Shown: piece after piece, positions 13,493-23,388 of the stretch | Layout of the letters: the number at the start of each line of letters is the position of its first letter | Position numbering within the stretch: the stretch's first letter is position 1 | From: Oryza sativa Japonica Group | Taxonomy: Eukaryota > Streptophyta > Magnoliopsida > Poales > Poaceae | Assembly (NCBI RefSeq): GCF_034140825.1 | Contig: NC_089036.1 | Location: 5,024,001-5,088,000, forward strand | Direction of reading: 5' to 3' | DNA: 64,000 nt | Program-made: the position numbers and the translations under genes | Notes under the pieces: generated by a model | Told to the model about the DNA's origin: nothing | Databases searched by the model: none | What the model saw: only the letters and a program-made list of their open reading frames with translations

Positions 13493-13945
13493 GAAGTTCC
13501 TTCCATGGTACAAGGCGAAAAAAAACAGTTTGGAGGCTCAGTTACAAGAACTTTGGACTACTCATATGATGAAGATGAACTGGTGAACGCGAGTTGATCA
13601 CACGATTCATGGTCGAACGGATTTGAGAAGATAATTTTGGTACTTCATTGTTCAAATTTTGTTCATTCTTCTCCCCCTTTCTTTTTTTCATTTTTTGTTT
13701 CCCAGTCATTGTTCTTCAGGCCTAAATCAATGGCATATGTATAGCATGTTGGTCACTGATTCACAGGTAGAGAAAAAGATGGAAAAGAGATTTAACCTTG
13801 AGCTCATGCTCAACTGTGTTAATTCATACCAAGTGTTATTAATGATGATTGCTTCAAAGCTCTTACACCTTACTACTACAACCACATATGAATTCTTGTG
13901 TAGCTTCACTTCATACTACTACATGTGTTATTGATTGTTCTGTGC
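13493..13945 (+). other. Probable 3' UTR of the SRF gene
   Basis: AT-rich sequence following the TGA at 13490-13492, up to a MITE at 13948. It holds no coding pattern and I could not place a poly(A) signal with certainty. Confidence 0.45.
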
Positions 13946-13947
13946 TA

Positions 13948-14416
13948 CTCCCTCCGGGCTGATAATATTATTCGTTTTGGACAAGGGTAAAGTCAAAGGG
14001 GCTGTTCACTTTGATGCCAAAATAAACCTTACCAAATTTTGGCAATACTAAAATTTTGGCAATGTTGGCAATATTACCAAATTTTGGTAGGATTTTTTAT
14101 GTGTGTACTAAAATTTAGCAACAAACTAAATGTAGGCACTCTTTTGGCTACTTTGTCAAAAAAAAATGGTATGGTAGAAAATGACGTCAAAGTGAACAGC
14201 CTCAAACTTTAAAATCTTTGACTACAAATAATTTCTAAAATATTTATCTTAAAAATATAAAAACCATATGTGTAGATTAGTCCTAAAAAGTACTTCAATA
14301 AAATCATATATTTGTTGATATTTCTATATATATTATAATAGAAAATAGTTGCCAAAATTACTTTTTGGAGACCGTGCCCTTATCCAAAAGGGCAAGTATT
14401 ATCAATCCAGAGGAAG
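13948..14416. mobile_element. Stowaway-like MITE carrying a nested MITE
   Basis: The outer element begins CTCCCTCCGGGCTGATAATA after a TA and ends TATTATCAATCCAGAGGAAG before a TA. It is split by an inner element of about 205 bp (13998-14201) whose ends are GGCTGTTCACTTTGA and TCAAAGTGAACAGCC. The outer arms (aagtcaaa ... tttgacta) pair only once the inner piece is ignored. The inner element probably belongs to a different TIR family, with TCAAA near both its edges. Confidence 0.75.
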
Positions 14417-14683
14417 TATGTAGGTGAAAATTTTACCATATGTCTGGGGAAATATTGATCTGTGTGTTTGACATCATGACATTTATACAGTACATTGAGA
14501 GGCACATCATCATACCTCAAATATGAACTATACAGCTCAAATTTTGTAATCACCAGGCTTAAAAAAGAGTGTGTTTTGCAGCAGCAATTGTTACTCAACT
14601 CACACACTTCATCTCCTGGATGGATTGTCTCCTAGCTTGCTGCTGCTAATGGTGTTCTCATCTTTGCAAATCTTGGATACATT

Positions 14684-14712
14684 CAGCAGCAGCAGCAGCA
14701 GCAGCAGCAGCA
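14684..14712. repeat. (CAG)n microsatellite
   Basis: About nine CAG units lie just beyond the lycopene cyclase stop codon, so they fall in the probable 3' UTR of that minus-strand gene, where they read as CUG. Confidence 0.9.
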
Positions 14713-14767
14713 AAATTCAGTGATCCAAATGCAGATCTTGAGATGAGAGATGATGCAGATCCTCACC

Positions 14768-16237
14768 TCACCTATCTCTGTCCTGGATGAGGTTGCCGAT
14801 CATCTTGGCGAGAGGGGCGGTGCCCTTGGCCATGATCTCGAGGCGCGACGTGTTGGAGGCCTTGGCGAAGAGGGAGAGGCCGAACATGGCGAGCTCCGGC
14901 AAGAAGAGCCTCGACGACAGGAAGCCGTGCCAGTAGCGCGGCTCCAGGTCGAAGAAGGCGTCGAAGAATCGCCGCGTGCCGTCGAGGTCGAGCTTGAGGA
15001 GGATGTCCATGCCGAAGCAGAAGAACTCCCTCTGCCTCCTCCTCTGCGCCGGCCACAGCTCCCTCCACACCTCCGCCGACAGCGCGTCGCCGGCGAACGC
15101 GCTGTCGCCGCTGCCGGTGTCGAGGAAGCGCACGATGGCGTCCGCCACGATGGGCGCAGTGGCGAGGGTGCGCGCCACCATGTAGCCCGTGGACGGGTGC
15201 ACCATCCCGGCGGTGCCGCCGATGCCGACGACCCGCTGCGGGAGCACCGGGAGCGGGCCGCCCATGGGGATGACGCACCGCTCGTCCTCCTCCACGGCGC
15301 GGACGCGTATCCCGAGGTGGCGCAGCCTCGCCGCCATGCGCTCCTGGATGTCGTCCATGGCGAGGCCCGGGCGCGCCACGAGGGAGGTCTCCTCGAGGAA
15401 GATCCTCGTCGGGGAGAAGGGCATGGCGTAGAGGAACGTCGGGATGCGGCGGTTGCGCTCCCTGATCTCGGACCCCTCGGGGAGGTGCGCGTCGCGCCAG
15501 TCCATGAACAGCATCTTGTCGATGTCGAACGGGTGTCCGTCCACCTCGGCGAGGATGCCATAGGCGACCTGGTACCCCGGGTCGTACGGCTTGTCGTACT
15601 GGACGAGGCACCGGGAGAACCCCGTGGCGTCGAGCACGACGGTGGCCGGGACGGCGACGCCGTCGTCGCAGATGAGGAGGGAGGATGCCTCGCCGTGGAC
15701 GGCCTTGACGACCCTGGCCTTGTGGAACGTGACGCCATGGGCGACGCAGCGGTCCATCATGGTGGACTTGAGCTTGCGGCGGGCGACGCGGGCGTAGGGG
15801 CGGTGGAGCGACTTGGCGGCGCCGTCGTCGTGGGTGAAGACGGTGGCGGAGGGCCAGACGGCGTCGAGGCAGTGGGAGAGTCCCATGGCGTCGAACTCGT
15901 CGACCCAGACGCCGTAGTTGTTGGGCCAGACGAGGGCGGGGGAGGGGTCGATGGCGCAGACGGAGAGGCCCGCCTCCGCGACGCGCTGCGCGACGGCGAG
16001 GCCGGCGGGGCCGCCGCCGACGACGGCGAGGTCGACGGGGGTGGAGCGGGCGGGGTCGTAGCGGGGGAGGTCGAGGGAGAGCAGCTCGGGGCGTGACGGC
16101 GGGGCCAGCGACCGCAGCGCCTCGCCGGCGGCGGCGGCGCGGCAGACGAGCGCGCGCGTGGGGCGCGGCGACGGCGAGGGAGGGGGAGGGGGCTTGCAGG
16201 AGGGGTGGGCGCGGAGGAGGAGGGCGGTGGTGGCCAT
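14768..16237 (-). CDS. LCYB: Lycopene beta-cyclase, chloroplast precursor (single exon)
   Basis: A 489-residue intronless protein. It closes beta-ionone rings on lycopene to make gamma- and beta-carotene, upstream of xanthophylls and ABA, in plastids. Residues 1-50 are an Ala/Pro/Ser/Arg-rich transit peptide. The dinucleotide-binding motif VVGGGPAGLA lies at about 72-81, followed by VWPNNYGVW. The cyclase signature IFLEETSLVARPG carries the catalytic-type Glu, and the C-terminal half has GGTAGMVHPSTGYM. The start was chosen at MATTALLLRA because it is the first in-frame ATG (GCC ATG GC context); the 14 codons before it open with TTG. An intronless structure and a length of about 490 are usual for plant LCYB. 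The paralogues CCS and LCYE are less likely, given the match to the LCYB motif set. The gene converges on the SRF gene. It is GC-rich, like many grass single-exon genes. Confidence 0.96.
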   Translation of the reverse strand: MATTALLLRAHPSCKPPPPPSPSPRPTRALVCRAAAAGEALRSLAPPSRPELLSLDLPRYDPARSTPVDLAVVGGGPAGLAVAQRVAEAGLSVCAIDPSPALVWPNNYGVWVDEFDAMGLSHCLDAVWPSATVFTHDDGAAKSLHRPYARVARRKLKSTMMDRCVAHGVTFHKARVVKAVHGEASSLLICDDGVAVPATVVLDATGFSRCLVQYDKPYDPGYQVAYGILAEVDGHPFDIDKMLFMDWRDAHLPEGSEIRERNRRIPTFLYAMPFSPTRIFLEETSLVARPGLAMDDIQERMAARLRHLGIRVRAVEEDERCVIPMGGPLPVLPQRVVGIGGTAGMVHPSTGYMVARTLATAPIVADAIVRFLDTGSGDSAFAGDALSAEVWRELWPAQRRRQREFFCFGMDILLKLDLDGTRRFFDAFFDLEPRYWHGFLSSRLFLPELAMFGLSLFAKASNTSRLEIMAKGTAPLAKMIGNLIQDRDR

Positions 16238-16494
16238 GGCGGCGCGGCGTGGCGCGGGAGGTGGGGAATCGCCGTGCAATCCTGATAAGCTTTTCTTCCT
16301 CTTATTGCGGGTGGGGCGGCCGCGAGGTCAGGGAGAGTGGTAGGGGGGCGCCACTGAACACTGAACAGTGATTCAGTGCCCACTTTCTCCCAACTACCTG
16401 GCTTCTTGCAATTTTGCATGCCAACTTATTATGGAATTTTAGAATGGGAACTCTGCTGAACAGGTCCTAAAACGTAATAATTCTTAGCTATATA

Positions 16495-16642
16495 TTTCCT
16501 TGTTTCACAATGTAAATCATTCTGGTATTTTTCATATTCATATTAATGTTAATGAATTTCACATTCATATTGATGTTAATTTAGATTTATTAACATCAAT
16601 ATGAATGTGAAAAATACTAAAATAACTTACATTGTGAATCAG
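16495..16642. mobile_element. Degenerate Stowaway-like MITE
   Basis: About 148 bp flanked by TA, with ends TTTCCTTGTTTCACAATGTAA and TTACATTGTGAATCAG. The arms pair over 'ttttcatattcatattaatgttaat' and 'attaacatcaatatgaatgtgaaaa'. It is more diverged than the copy at 10142. It lies about 260 bp upstream of the LCYB start codon, so it may sit in the promoter. Confidence 0.7.
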
Positions 16643-16649
16643 TATCTTA

Positions 16650-17487
16650 GCAAACTTATTATGCAATGAAAATATTATATGCTTTTTGGATAGTCTCATT
16701 CGTAGATATCCAATCAGAATCATAATGTGGCAAATACGGTTGAGTCAGCATGCCGGATGTATAAAACCAACTCGCAAAATAACTTGTGCGTTAAACGGGT
16801 CAAATTATAAATTAGTTTAGCGAGCTATACCTGGTTTGATATTTTTGAGGGGCTAGATGGATTTAGGGGCATAATTTAGGGGGATTTGGACTTTTTTCCT
16901 TTTCTAATTGAAGCAGCGGACTCTTTTCCCCTTTTTTTCATTAATTATGATTGTACAAAACCATTAAATGGTTCGATCCTACGTATTTTCAGCTTTACTA
17001 GCAGTTTATCAGAGAAAGAAGGAACTTGCTACAACTCTATCCGTGCATGCTGTTAAGACTTGGCTAAACAAATATCCTACGGAACGGTGGTTGAAGGCAC
17101 CTATCAAGTTAACCGTGTCAAAATTTAGTGTTCATTTTAAACGTGTTCGGTCCTATTTGAAACATAGGAATTTTCAACATCGTCCACAAAAACCGACAAT
17201 AATTAATTACTACTTTGGTTACCACGGTGTAATTCTGAAAAATTGCAAATTTCGATACAAATACGGTAATGATTCGATAGAATTCGGTATATAGTTCTAC
17301 TAAACTGAAGCGATAATAACCGTGCAGTTATCAATGATTGGTCGGTAGTCAAATTACGACTTCAGCAAATCCTGATATTCTCAACCCAATTGGCTTCAAG
17401 TTACTTCTAGTTATTAGACCTCCAATAGTTAGATGGTCCTGTTTGGATTATATGATTTTTTTTCCCCAAATGTCTATTATAATCAAA
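16650..17487. other. Intergenic, unrecognised repeat-like sequence
   Basis: No gene was recognised. A 108-codon open stretch at 16968-17294 (+) has no domain I know and sits in sequence that resembles old repeats ('gaattcggtatatag', 'ataaccgtgcagtt'), so I do not call it a gene. Confidence 0.35.
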
Positions 17488-17777
17488 GGCCCTGTTTAGA
17501 TCCTCCAAAATGGCAAAAGTTTTGCCATTTTGGATCTAAACACTAGTAGCAAAAGTTGGTAATTTGGCATTTGGAATTTGCTAGTCCATAGTAGCAAATT
17601 GTGCTAAAAAGTGCTTTGGGACCACTCCCTCTCTCTTTCTCTCTCACTTTAGTGCTAGAATAGCAAAACTTTAACATGCATCTAAACACCAACTAGTACT
17701 TTTGCAATGTCAAAACTTTTGCTACCAAAACTTTTATCATTTGCCATTTACCATTCCAAATGGATCTAAACAGGCCC
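17488..17777. mobile_element. TIR MITE with GGCCCTGTTTAGATCC ends
   Basis: About 290 bp with inverted ends GGCCCTGTTTAGATCC and GGATCTAAACAGGCCC, and CAAA adjoining both sides as a possible short target duplication. The interior is rich in repeated 'ggcaaaagttttgcc' and 'tagcaaaagt' motifs. The superfamily is not settled; hAT- or Harbinger-derived are both possible. Confidence 0.65.
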
Positions 17778-17819
17778 AAAGATGTTTTTTTTAAAAAAAA
17801 ATTGAACTACTGTGTTTTT

Positions 17820-18216
17820 CTAAGAGGATTTTTTTAAAAATTTTTGAACGTTTCTAATTTTTAATTTTAAAAATAAACCCTTTTAAAACTTATTTTCAAT
17901 ATCTGAACTTTTCTTTTCACGCCAGCCGAACTAGCGTGGCAAAACAACACTGTCACGGTAGCCTGGCAGTTGGCGTGACAGTGTTATTTGGTCCCGTCGA
18001 TCTGGCTGGCGTGGCAGTGTTATTTAGCCATGTTACCTCGGTAGCATGGTAGAACAAAATTGTCACGCCTAGTGTGTGGCGTGTCAGTATTATTTTCTCA
18101 CGTTAGGTGAACTGGCGTGACTAAAATGTTTAGATTCTGAGAATAAGTTTTAGAATGGTTTATTTTTAAAATAAAAAAAATAAATAAGTTCAAAAAATAA
18201 GAAAAAATCTCTCTTA
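17820..18216. mobile_element. Long inverted-repeat element with internal GGCGTGGCAGTG repeats
   Basis: The ends CTAAGAGGATTTTTTT and AAAAAATCTCTCTTAG are inverted. About 100 bp of each arm pairs imperfectly (aaaataaacccttttaaaacttatt against aataagttttagaatggtttattttt). The middle has several 'ggcgtg(a/g)cagtgttattt' units. It is non-coding and probably a MITE or foldback element. The exact target duplication was not found. Confidence 0.55.
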
Positions 18217-18350
18217 GATGTGTTGACACAAAAGATGAAAGGATAGCCTTGTGAAAAAGCTAGTTGTGGATTCCACATGTAGATCCTATGAAAGTGCGAC
18301 CCAAGGTGAGGACAAAGACACACACAGAGTAGAAAAGTTCAATCGTTTTA

Positions 18351-18697
18351 GGGCCCGTTTAATTTCCTAAATTTTTTTCCCAAAAACATCACATCGAATC
18401 TTTGACACATGCATGAAGCATTAAATATAGATAAAAAGAAAAACTAATTGCACAGTTATAGGGGAAATCGCGAGACGAATCTTTTAAGCCTAATTAGTCC
18501 GTGATTAGCCATAAGTTCTACAGTAACCCACATGTGCTAATGACAGCTTAATTAGTCTCAAAAGATTCGTCTCGCGGTTTCCAGGTGAGTTCTAAAATTA
18601 GTTTTTTTTCATTCATGTCAGAACACCCTTTCCGACATCCGATCAAACGTTCGATGTGACACCTAAAAATTTCCTTTTCCCCAACTAAATACACCTT
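18351..18697. mobile_element. GGGCCCGTTTA-type MITE
   Basis: About 350 bp with a left end GGGCCCGTTTAATTTCC and a worn right complement (ccaactaaatacacctt). The inner arms are a strong palindrome: GCGAGACGAATCTTTTAAGCC against a right arm containing AAAAGATTCGTCTCGCGG. The 'acatcacatcgaatctttgacacatgcatgaagcattaaatatag' block is a hallmark I associate with a very common grass MITE family. A second, more worn copy lies at 21.84-22.18 kb. Confidence 0.75.
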
Positions 18698-18719
18698 AGG
18701 CCAAAGCTGCCACTACTGT

Positions 18720-19481
18720 CACATTTCAAGCCGTCCAAATATCCGTGGCAACTTATGCCTGGACAACACATGAAAAATAGTTAAATAGAAACGAGATTTT
18801 AAATATAATCCGAGCAAATGTATGTACACAACGAGAGTCCACATCAGCCTATATATGTACCAGCAAAAAGGCTTCCATGGCCGGCAAGCAAAAAAAGAAA
18901 TATCAGTAGTTAAGCTGAAAGTGAGAGAAGGAGAGCATGACACGTGTCTGCTCTATGGACCCATGGTAGGAAGAAAAGCCAGCCATGGCGAAGCCAGCGA
19001 CCTCGTCAAGCCCGGACAACGGAGTAACTTTTATTATTGGCAATTTTTATGGGGCTTTATTAAGGAGCTAACCATGATGTATGGTGATAGCGAGTTAAGG
19101 TGACCGTCCGACATGCCCGGGAGCTGGCTCTGTGATTAGAGGGAAAACCAAGGAACAAAGAGAGAAGAGATACATCTTTTTTAACTTTGATGGATTAACA
19201 GCTTAAATTAGGGAACATCAAGGGTGGTGACATGCCATCACTGTGAGCTACTCTTGCTAACTAACAAAAATGTCAGCAAAGCAAAGAGCAAAGCCATGCA
19301 ATGCTAACTGGAAGCTGAGAGCCTGACAGTGATGACCATCCGAGGACGAAAGGAAAGAAGAATTGATACTACAGCTTAGCTATATGGACTGTCACTACTG
19401 ATTAAATTAGGCTACTTAATTACTGTATATATATTTCTAAGCAAAGCAACTAGCTGGTACTAGTAGTGTTAAGATTAACTC
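18720..19481. other. Intergenic / probable 3' region of the peptide gene
   Basis: No coding exon was recognised. The minus-strand peptide gene ends at 19482, so at least the upper part of this stretch is likely its 3' UTR. Confidence 0.4.
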
Positions 19482-20061
19482 CTAGTTGTGACTGGGAGGA
19501 TGCCGACGAACTGAGTGGTAATCTGCAGTGAATGGCATGTGGCCATCGAAATGGATCTTGCCATCTGCATCTGCAGGAAGCTTTCTTGTTCTGAAATTCT
19601 TGCAGTTCTTCCTCCCGTTCTTGCATTTCCTCATGACAGCCTCCTGATGATCATGTTCAGCCTTCGCCGTTGCTCTGGTTACACTGACAGAGCTAGCTTG
19701 ATTATCCTGCTTGTCACACAAAAAAAATTCAGCAAGTTAAACCTCAGATAAGTACACTGCTGTTCATCGATCCATCTCAAATCCTCAAGAGCACAAGGTG
19801 TTTTACTGAACTTACCAGCTTGGCCTGAAGATGGTCTCCAATTTCATCGACTTTTCTTGCCATTGGCAGCTCTGAAAAGAGACAGTGATAATTTTGTGAG
19901 TGACAATCTTCGAGCAACAAAGACCAAATGGCTCAGAAATGGGAAGTTTTGCCTGAAAATGCTGATGATCTACCTCTGTGTGCAGTGGCAACGAAGGAGC
20001 TGAGTGCAGCAACCATGAAGAACAGCAAGAGCAACAGGCTGACCCAGTTCAGCTGCTGCAT
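19482..20061 (-). CDS. RGF/GOLVEN/CLEL-type peptide hormone precursor
   Basis: My model is complement(join(19482..19706, 19816..19871, 19974..20061)): three exons in continuous frame with good GT/AG sites, encoding 122 residues. Residues 1-27 form a signal peptide (MQQLNWVSLLLLLFFMVAAL then SSFVATA). A variable, basic propeptide follows, with a KCKNGRKNCKNFRTRK cluster. The last 13 residues are DYHSVRRHPPSHN. The DY...HPPxHN spacing is exactly that of the root meristem growth factor/GOLVEN/CLE-like family, whose secreted peptides are tyrosine-sulfated at the DY, read by RGFR/RGI receptor kinases, and control root meristem size and gravitropism through PLETHORA levels. RKLP at about residues 89-92 resembles a subtilase SBT6.1-type RxLx site. 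Single-copy CLE or CEP peptides are excluded by the ending. The family call is strong; the exact member is unknown. Confidence 0.88.
19485..19523 (-). other. Predicted mature RGF-like peptide
   Basis: The 39 nt before the stop codon encode DYHSVRRHPPSHN. Asp-Tyr at the N-terminus is the tyrosylprotein sulfotransferase recognition pair, and the second Pro of the HPP is the usual hydroxylation site in the family. The modifications are inferred from the family, not seen. Confidence 0.8.
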
Positions 20062-20213
20062 AACTAACAAACCTACTACCTAAACTACCTACCAACCTCT
20101 GAACTCTGAATCTAGTCTCCAGAAAAATCTCTGAATCTGACTTCAGGTATAAATACTACTATCACAACGAAGAGAGGAGAAGAGAGAAAGCAATACTGAA
20201 AAGACAGTGGTGG

Positions 20214-20225
20214 TTTTATATATAG
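20214..20225 (-). promoter_or_regulatory. TATA box of the RGF-like gene
   Basis: Read on the minus strand, CTATATATAAAA lies about 155 bp upstream of the ATG and is preceded by CCACGT, an ACGT-core element. The distance gives a plausible 5' leader of about 120 nt. Confidence 0.65.
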
Positions 20226-20348
20226 ACGTGGAGGAGTTCATCGTCAGGTCAGATGAAGAGAGGCAAACGATTGGTCAAAGTTGAGCGTGCCCATGCATCT
20301 ACTAATACTGCACCTGTACTTTTTCTTGCACTTGTTTACACTGATGTA

Positions 20349-20479
20349 CTCCCTCTATGTTTTACAATGTAAGACTTTCTAGCATTGTCCACATACATAT
20401 AGATGTTAATAAATCTAGACACATACATATGCCGGATGTGGACAATGTTAGAAAATCTTACAGTGTGAAACGGAGGAAG
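20349..20479. mobile_element. Stowaway MITE upstream of the RGF-like gene
   Basis: A 131-bp element flanked by TA, starting CTCCCTCTATGTTTTACAATG and ending CAGTGTGAAACGGAGGAAG. It shares the 'taagactttctagcattg' block with the element at 10142-10278, so the two are the same family. It lies about 125 bp upstream of the predicted TATA box. Confidence 0.85.
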
Positions 20480-20999
20480 TAGCTAGGTGCTAATTACCAC
20501 TTGCTCATTTGGGGCTAAGCGTAGGCCTGTCGATTAGTCATTTGTCAAGCTGCTGTTACCGAAGATGTCGTTGAAAACTGTAAGAAAAGAAAGGTGCCTC
20601 GATCTCTCCGAGAGGCTGCTGCTGCTGCCATTGCTTGGATTTGAAGATTCTGCGATCAAGTCGTGGCTTCCGATGAGATTGAAAATTCAGTTGGGTAATC
20701 CTTCCGATGATTCGGTTCTGTGGGTGTGCTCTGAAACCGTGAGTTAATTAAGCCATTGCTGCTGATTAATCAATCGATTTAATACGAGGTGATCGAAGCG
20801 TAACACGTAGTGAGCAAGTAAGTGTAGCAGATGGCATCCCGTGAGAACGAAGGAAGGTAAACCGATGCATGGATCGATCGATTGCATGTTGTGGTAATAT
20901 ATACAAGTAGCCGTCGTTGCTGTGTCGGTGGCAATTGGAAGAACACATGCATATGCATGGTGTTCTCCTCGATCCGGTGACGAGGGCTTGGTGTAGGGC

Positions 21000-21605
21000 G
21001 GTAAAAAAAGAAAAGCTCAAGGCTCGCAAGCTGCTCTACCTCGACTCTAGCTCTAGAATTCTTATTGTAAACTAGTGGATCAAATATACCATTTAGTATA
21101 CCATTAATATGTATCCAAATAGCGTGTATTGGTGTCATTATCATATATTTATCTTATTTATTTTTCTTCTTATTTATCAATATAATTAAATAGAAATTAC
21201 TATTTTTATGGAGAGATTATCCTCAAAATATATGTATATACTACTCCCTCCATTTGTTATTGTAAGTCGTTCGACCTTTTTTTCTTAAATCCAAATCTTT
21301 TAAGTTTAGTTAAGTTTGTAGAAAATACATTAACTTTTTCAATATAGAACAAACAAATTATCAAAATTTATTCAATGTTAAATTAATCTGTGTTATAGAT
21401 ATAATTTTTTTATGTAAACTTGATCAAACATAAATAATTTTAACTAAAGAAAAAGTTATATGATTTATAATATGAAATAGAGGAAGTACTTATGAGCCAA
21501 CTTTATTAGTTGAGCTCGAGCTCGATCGAGCACGAACCAAGCCTGACTGAAAGCTCGAGCTGAAGGCCAGCAGGTGAGCTCGGCTCGTTGACGGCTCTAG
21601 CTTGG
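21000..21605. mobile_element. Remnant repeat with GAGCTCGAGCTCG-rich ends, split by a MITE
   Basis: The left side (about 21015-21060: gctcaaggctcgcaagctgctc) and the right side (about 21510-21600: gagctcgagctcgatcgagc) are similar in composition and roughly complementary, as if they were the two ends of one old DNA element. A Stowaway copy at 21244-21486 lies between them. The boundaries are approximate. Confidence 0.35.
21244..21486. mobile_element. Stowaway-like MITE
   Basis: A 243-bp element with TA on both sides, starting CTCCCTCCATTTGTTATTG and ending AATATGAAATAGAGGAAG. The interior contains 'gatcaaacataaataattttaac', common in this MITE family. It is non-coding. Confidence 0.7.
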
Positions 21606-21837
21606 TTGTTGGTGCTAATCATCATGGATTGATTCCAAGATGAAGCATGTGTACTGCTAGTGTGATGGTACAGAGTAGTGTTAGTGTACCGTACGTGCTG
21701 GTCACGAGGAGAGGACGTTGAAATTCGAAGATGAGAGATTACCAGGGCTGCCTAGGTGCTCTCTGATCGATACTTCTACGAAAGAATCAAATATTGCTGC
21801 ACTAAATAGTAAGTAGTAGTAGTGTGCATTTTTTATG

Positions 21838-22175
21838 GTTATGGTTTGGTAAAAAATTTTAACCCTACATATCACATCGGATATACAGATACACATTTAA
21901 AGTATTAAACGTAGTCTAATAACAAAACAAATTACAGATTCCGCCAGGAAACTGTGAGACGAATTTATTAAGCCTAATTAATCTGTTATTAGTAAATATT
22001 TGCTGTAGCACCATATTGTCAAATCATGACGCAATTAGGCTTAAAAATTCATCTCACAATTTCTTGATGAACTGTGTAATTGATTTTGTTTTTTTCTATA
22101 TTTAATACTCTATGCCTATGTCCAAACATTCGATGTGACAGCGTGAAAAATTTTGTTTGAGAATTAAACAGGCCC
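21838..22175. mobile_element. Second GGGCC(T/C)GTTTA-type MITE copy
   Basis: It shares with the 18.35-kb element the blocks 'catatcacatcggat', 'taagcctaattaatctgttattag', 'gtagcaccatattgtcaaatcatg' and 'acattcgatgtgacag'. The right end GAATTAAACAGGCCC is intact; the left end is worn, so the start is approximate. Confidence 0.6.
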
Positions 22176-23388
22176 TATGTATACGAACAAGTAGGATGCA
22201 ACGAAAGTAACAGCTCTGTTCAAACGGACCGACCGACCGACAGACAGACACAGTCAACTCGGTCTTCTGAAAGGGATCATAAATTCTTCTCTCTTCTTTT
22301 TTTGAGAACAGGGATGACAAATTCCAAATTGGAAATACACTTAAGGCAAATTTTATAAAAGAGATAACTAATAAATATACTAATTCTAATATACTACTAG
22401 TCCTAATATTTATTTGGTCAATCTACTCTTTCTCTCTCCTTTTATCTTGAATTTTGTGTAAGGGTTATCTCTCTTATTTTACCTCTCTATTTAAGCTTAT
22501 GTGGTATCTTGAATGTTTATAATAATTGCCATTATGTACATATCACGTAGTACTATGTGGTGTTTTTAGTTTGTGGTTACTAACTGCCTGCCGTCATTTC
22601 GTTCCCTCATCTCCTTTCCACTCAGCGAAACTGGATGGATATATGGTTGAGAGGAGAGGAAAGAAGAAGAACAAGAAGATAAATAAAACGAGATAAATCA
22701 TAAGCTATTAATGTATGATCAATTATGTATCAATTATTTTAAACTTTAAAATCGATTAATATGGTTTTCTTTTCTAAATCATATTTTTATAATTTCTTTT
22801 GGGTAAAATACTACACACCTTTTAATATTTAATTGTTAAAAAGCGCCCGTGAAAAATAAGTGAGTTTTTTTTTTCTAAACTTGCGCTGCTGAAGAACGCA
22901 GCTTAGCTAGGCTGTAGCAAACTGGAAATTTGGTTTGGGTAGGCAGTGAAATTTGGCTGGTTGATTGCAGGACGTGGGCGCACGGTCGGTCGCGCGACGG
23001 TTTTGGAATTTGGAGGCAGGGGGGACACGAGGGCGTGCGCGGCGGATCCGATCAGGGCGCCGGCCGTCGGTGGCCGCGCGCCGTCCAGGTGGACTCCTCC
23101 ATCGATCCTCCTGACCTGATGATGTTGGCGGCACATTCTTCTCATCATCCTCGGTTCAGACTACACTCTTGATAGATCACACAGTTTGGGTTAGGGATAA
23201 AACGTTTCGGAAAGTTTTTGGGTTTCTCGAACGTATTTGGAAACGGAAAATATCGGTGGGAATTTTTTTTTCCAAAAGGTTTCAAAAATAAAAGGGACTA
23301 GCTAGCTATCACTCGACAGATTTTTTTTGTTAAAGCTCACACGTTTTTTCAATTATAGGATTGGACTAGCTATTGTTTACTTGACATA
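22176..23388. other. Intergenic, no gene recognised
   Basis: AT-rich sequence with a short GC-rich island at about 22970-23110. Open stretches there (75-81 codons) match nothing I know and overlap each other in several frames, as expected from composition alone. A short GACC/GACA tandem run lies near 22230-22250. Confidence 0.4.

Noticed and set aside
14750-16096. A 448-codon open frame on the plus strand
   Set aside because: It is exactly antisense to the lycopene beta-cyclase gene. Its Glu/Gly/Arg/Ala-heavy composition is the expected shadow of GC-rich codon bias, and it has no domain.
16238-16279. Upstream extension of the LCYB reading frame
   Set aside because: The extra 14 codons begin with TTG, and no in-frame ATG precedes MATTALLLRA, which starts a normal transit peptide.
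16968-17294. A 108-codon plus-strand frame
   Set aside because: There is no domain, and the sequence is repeat-like and AT-rich with no splice or promoter context.
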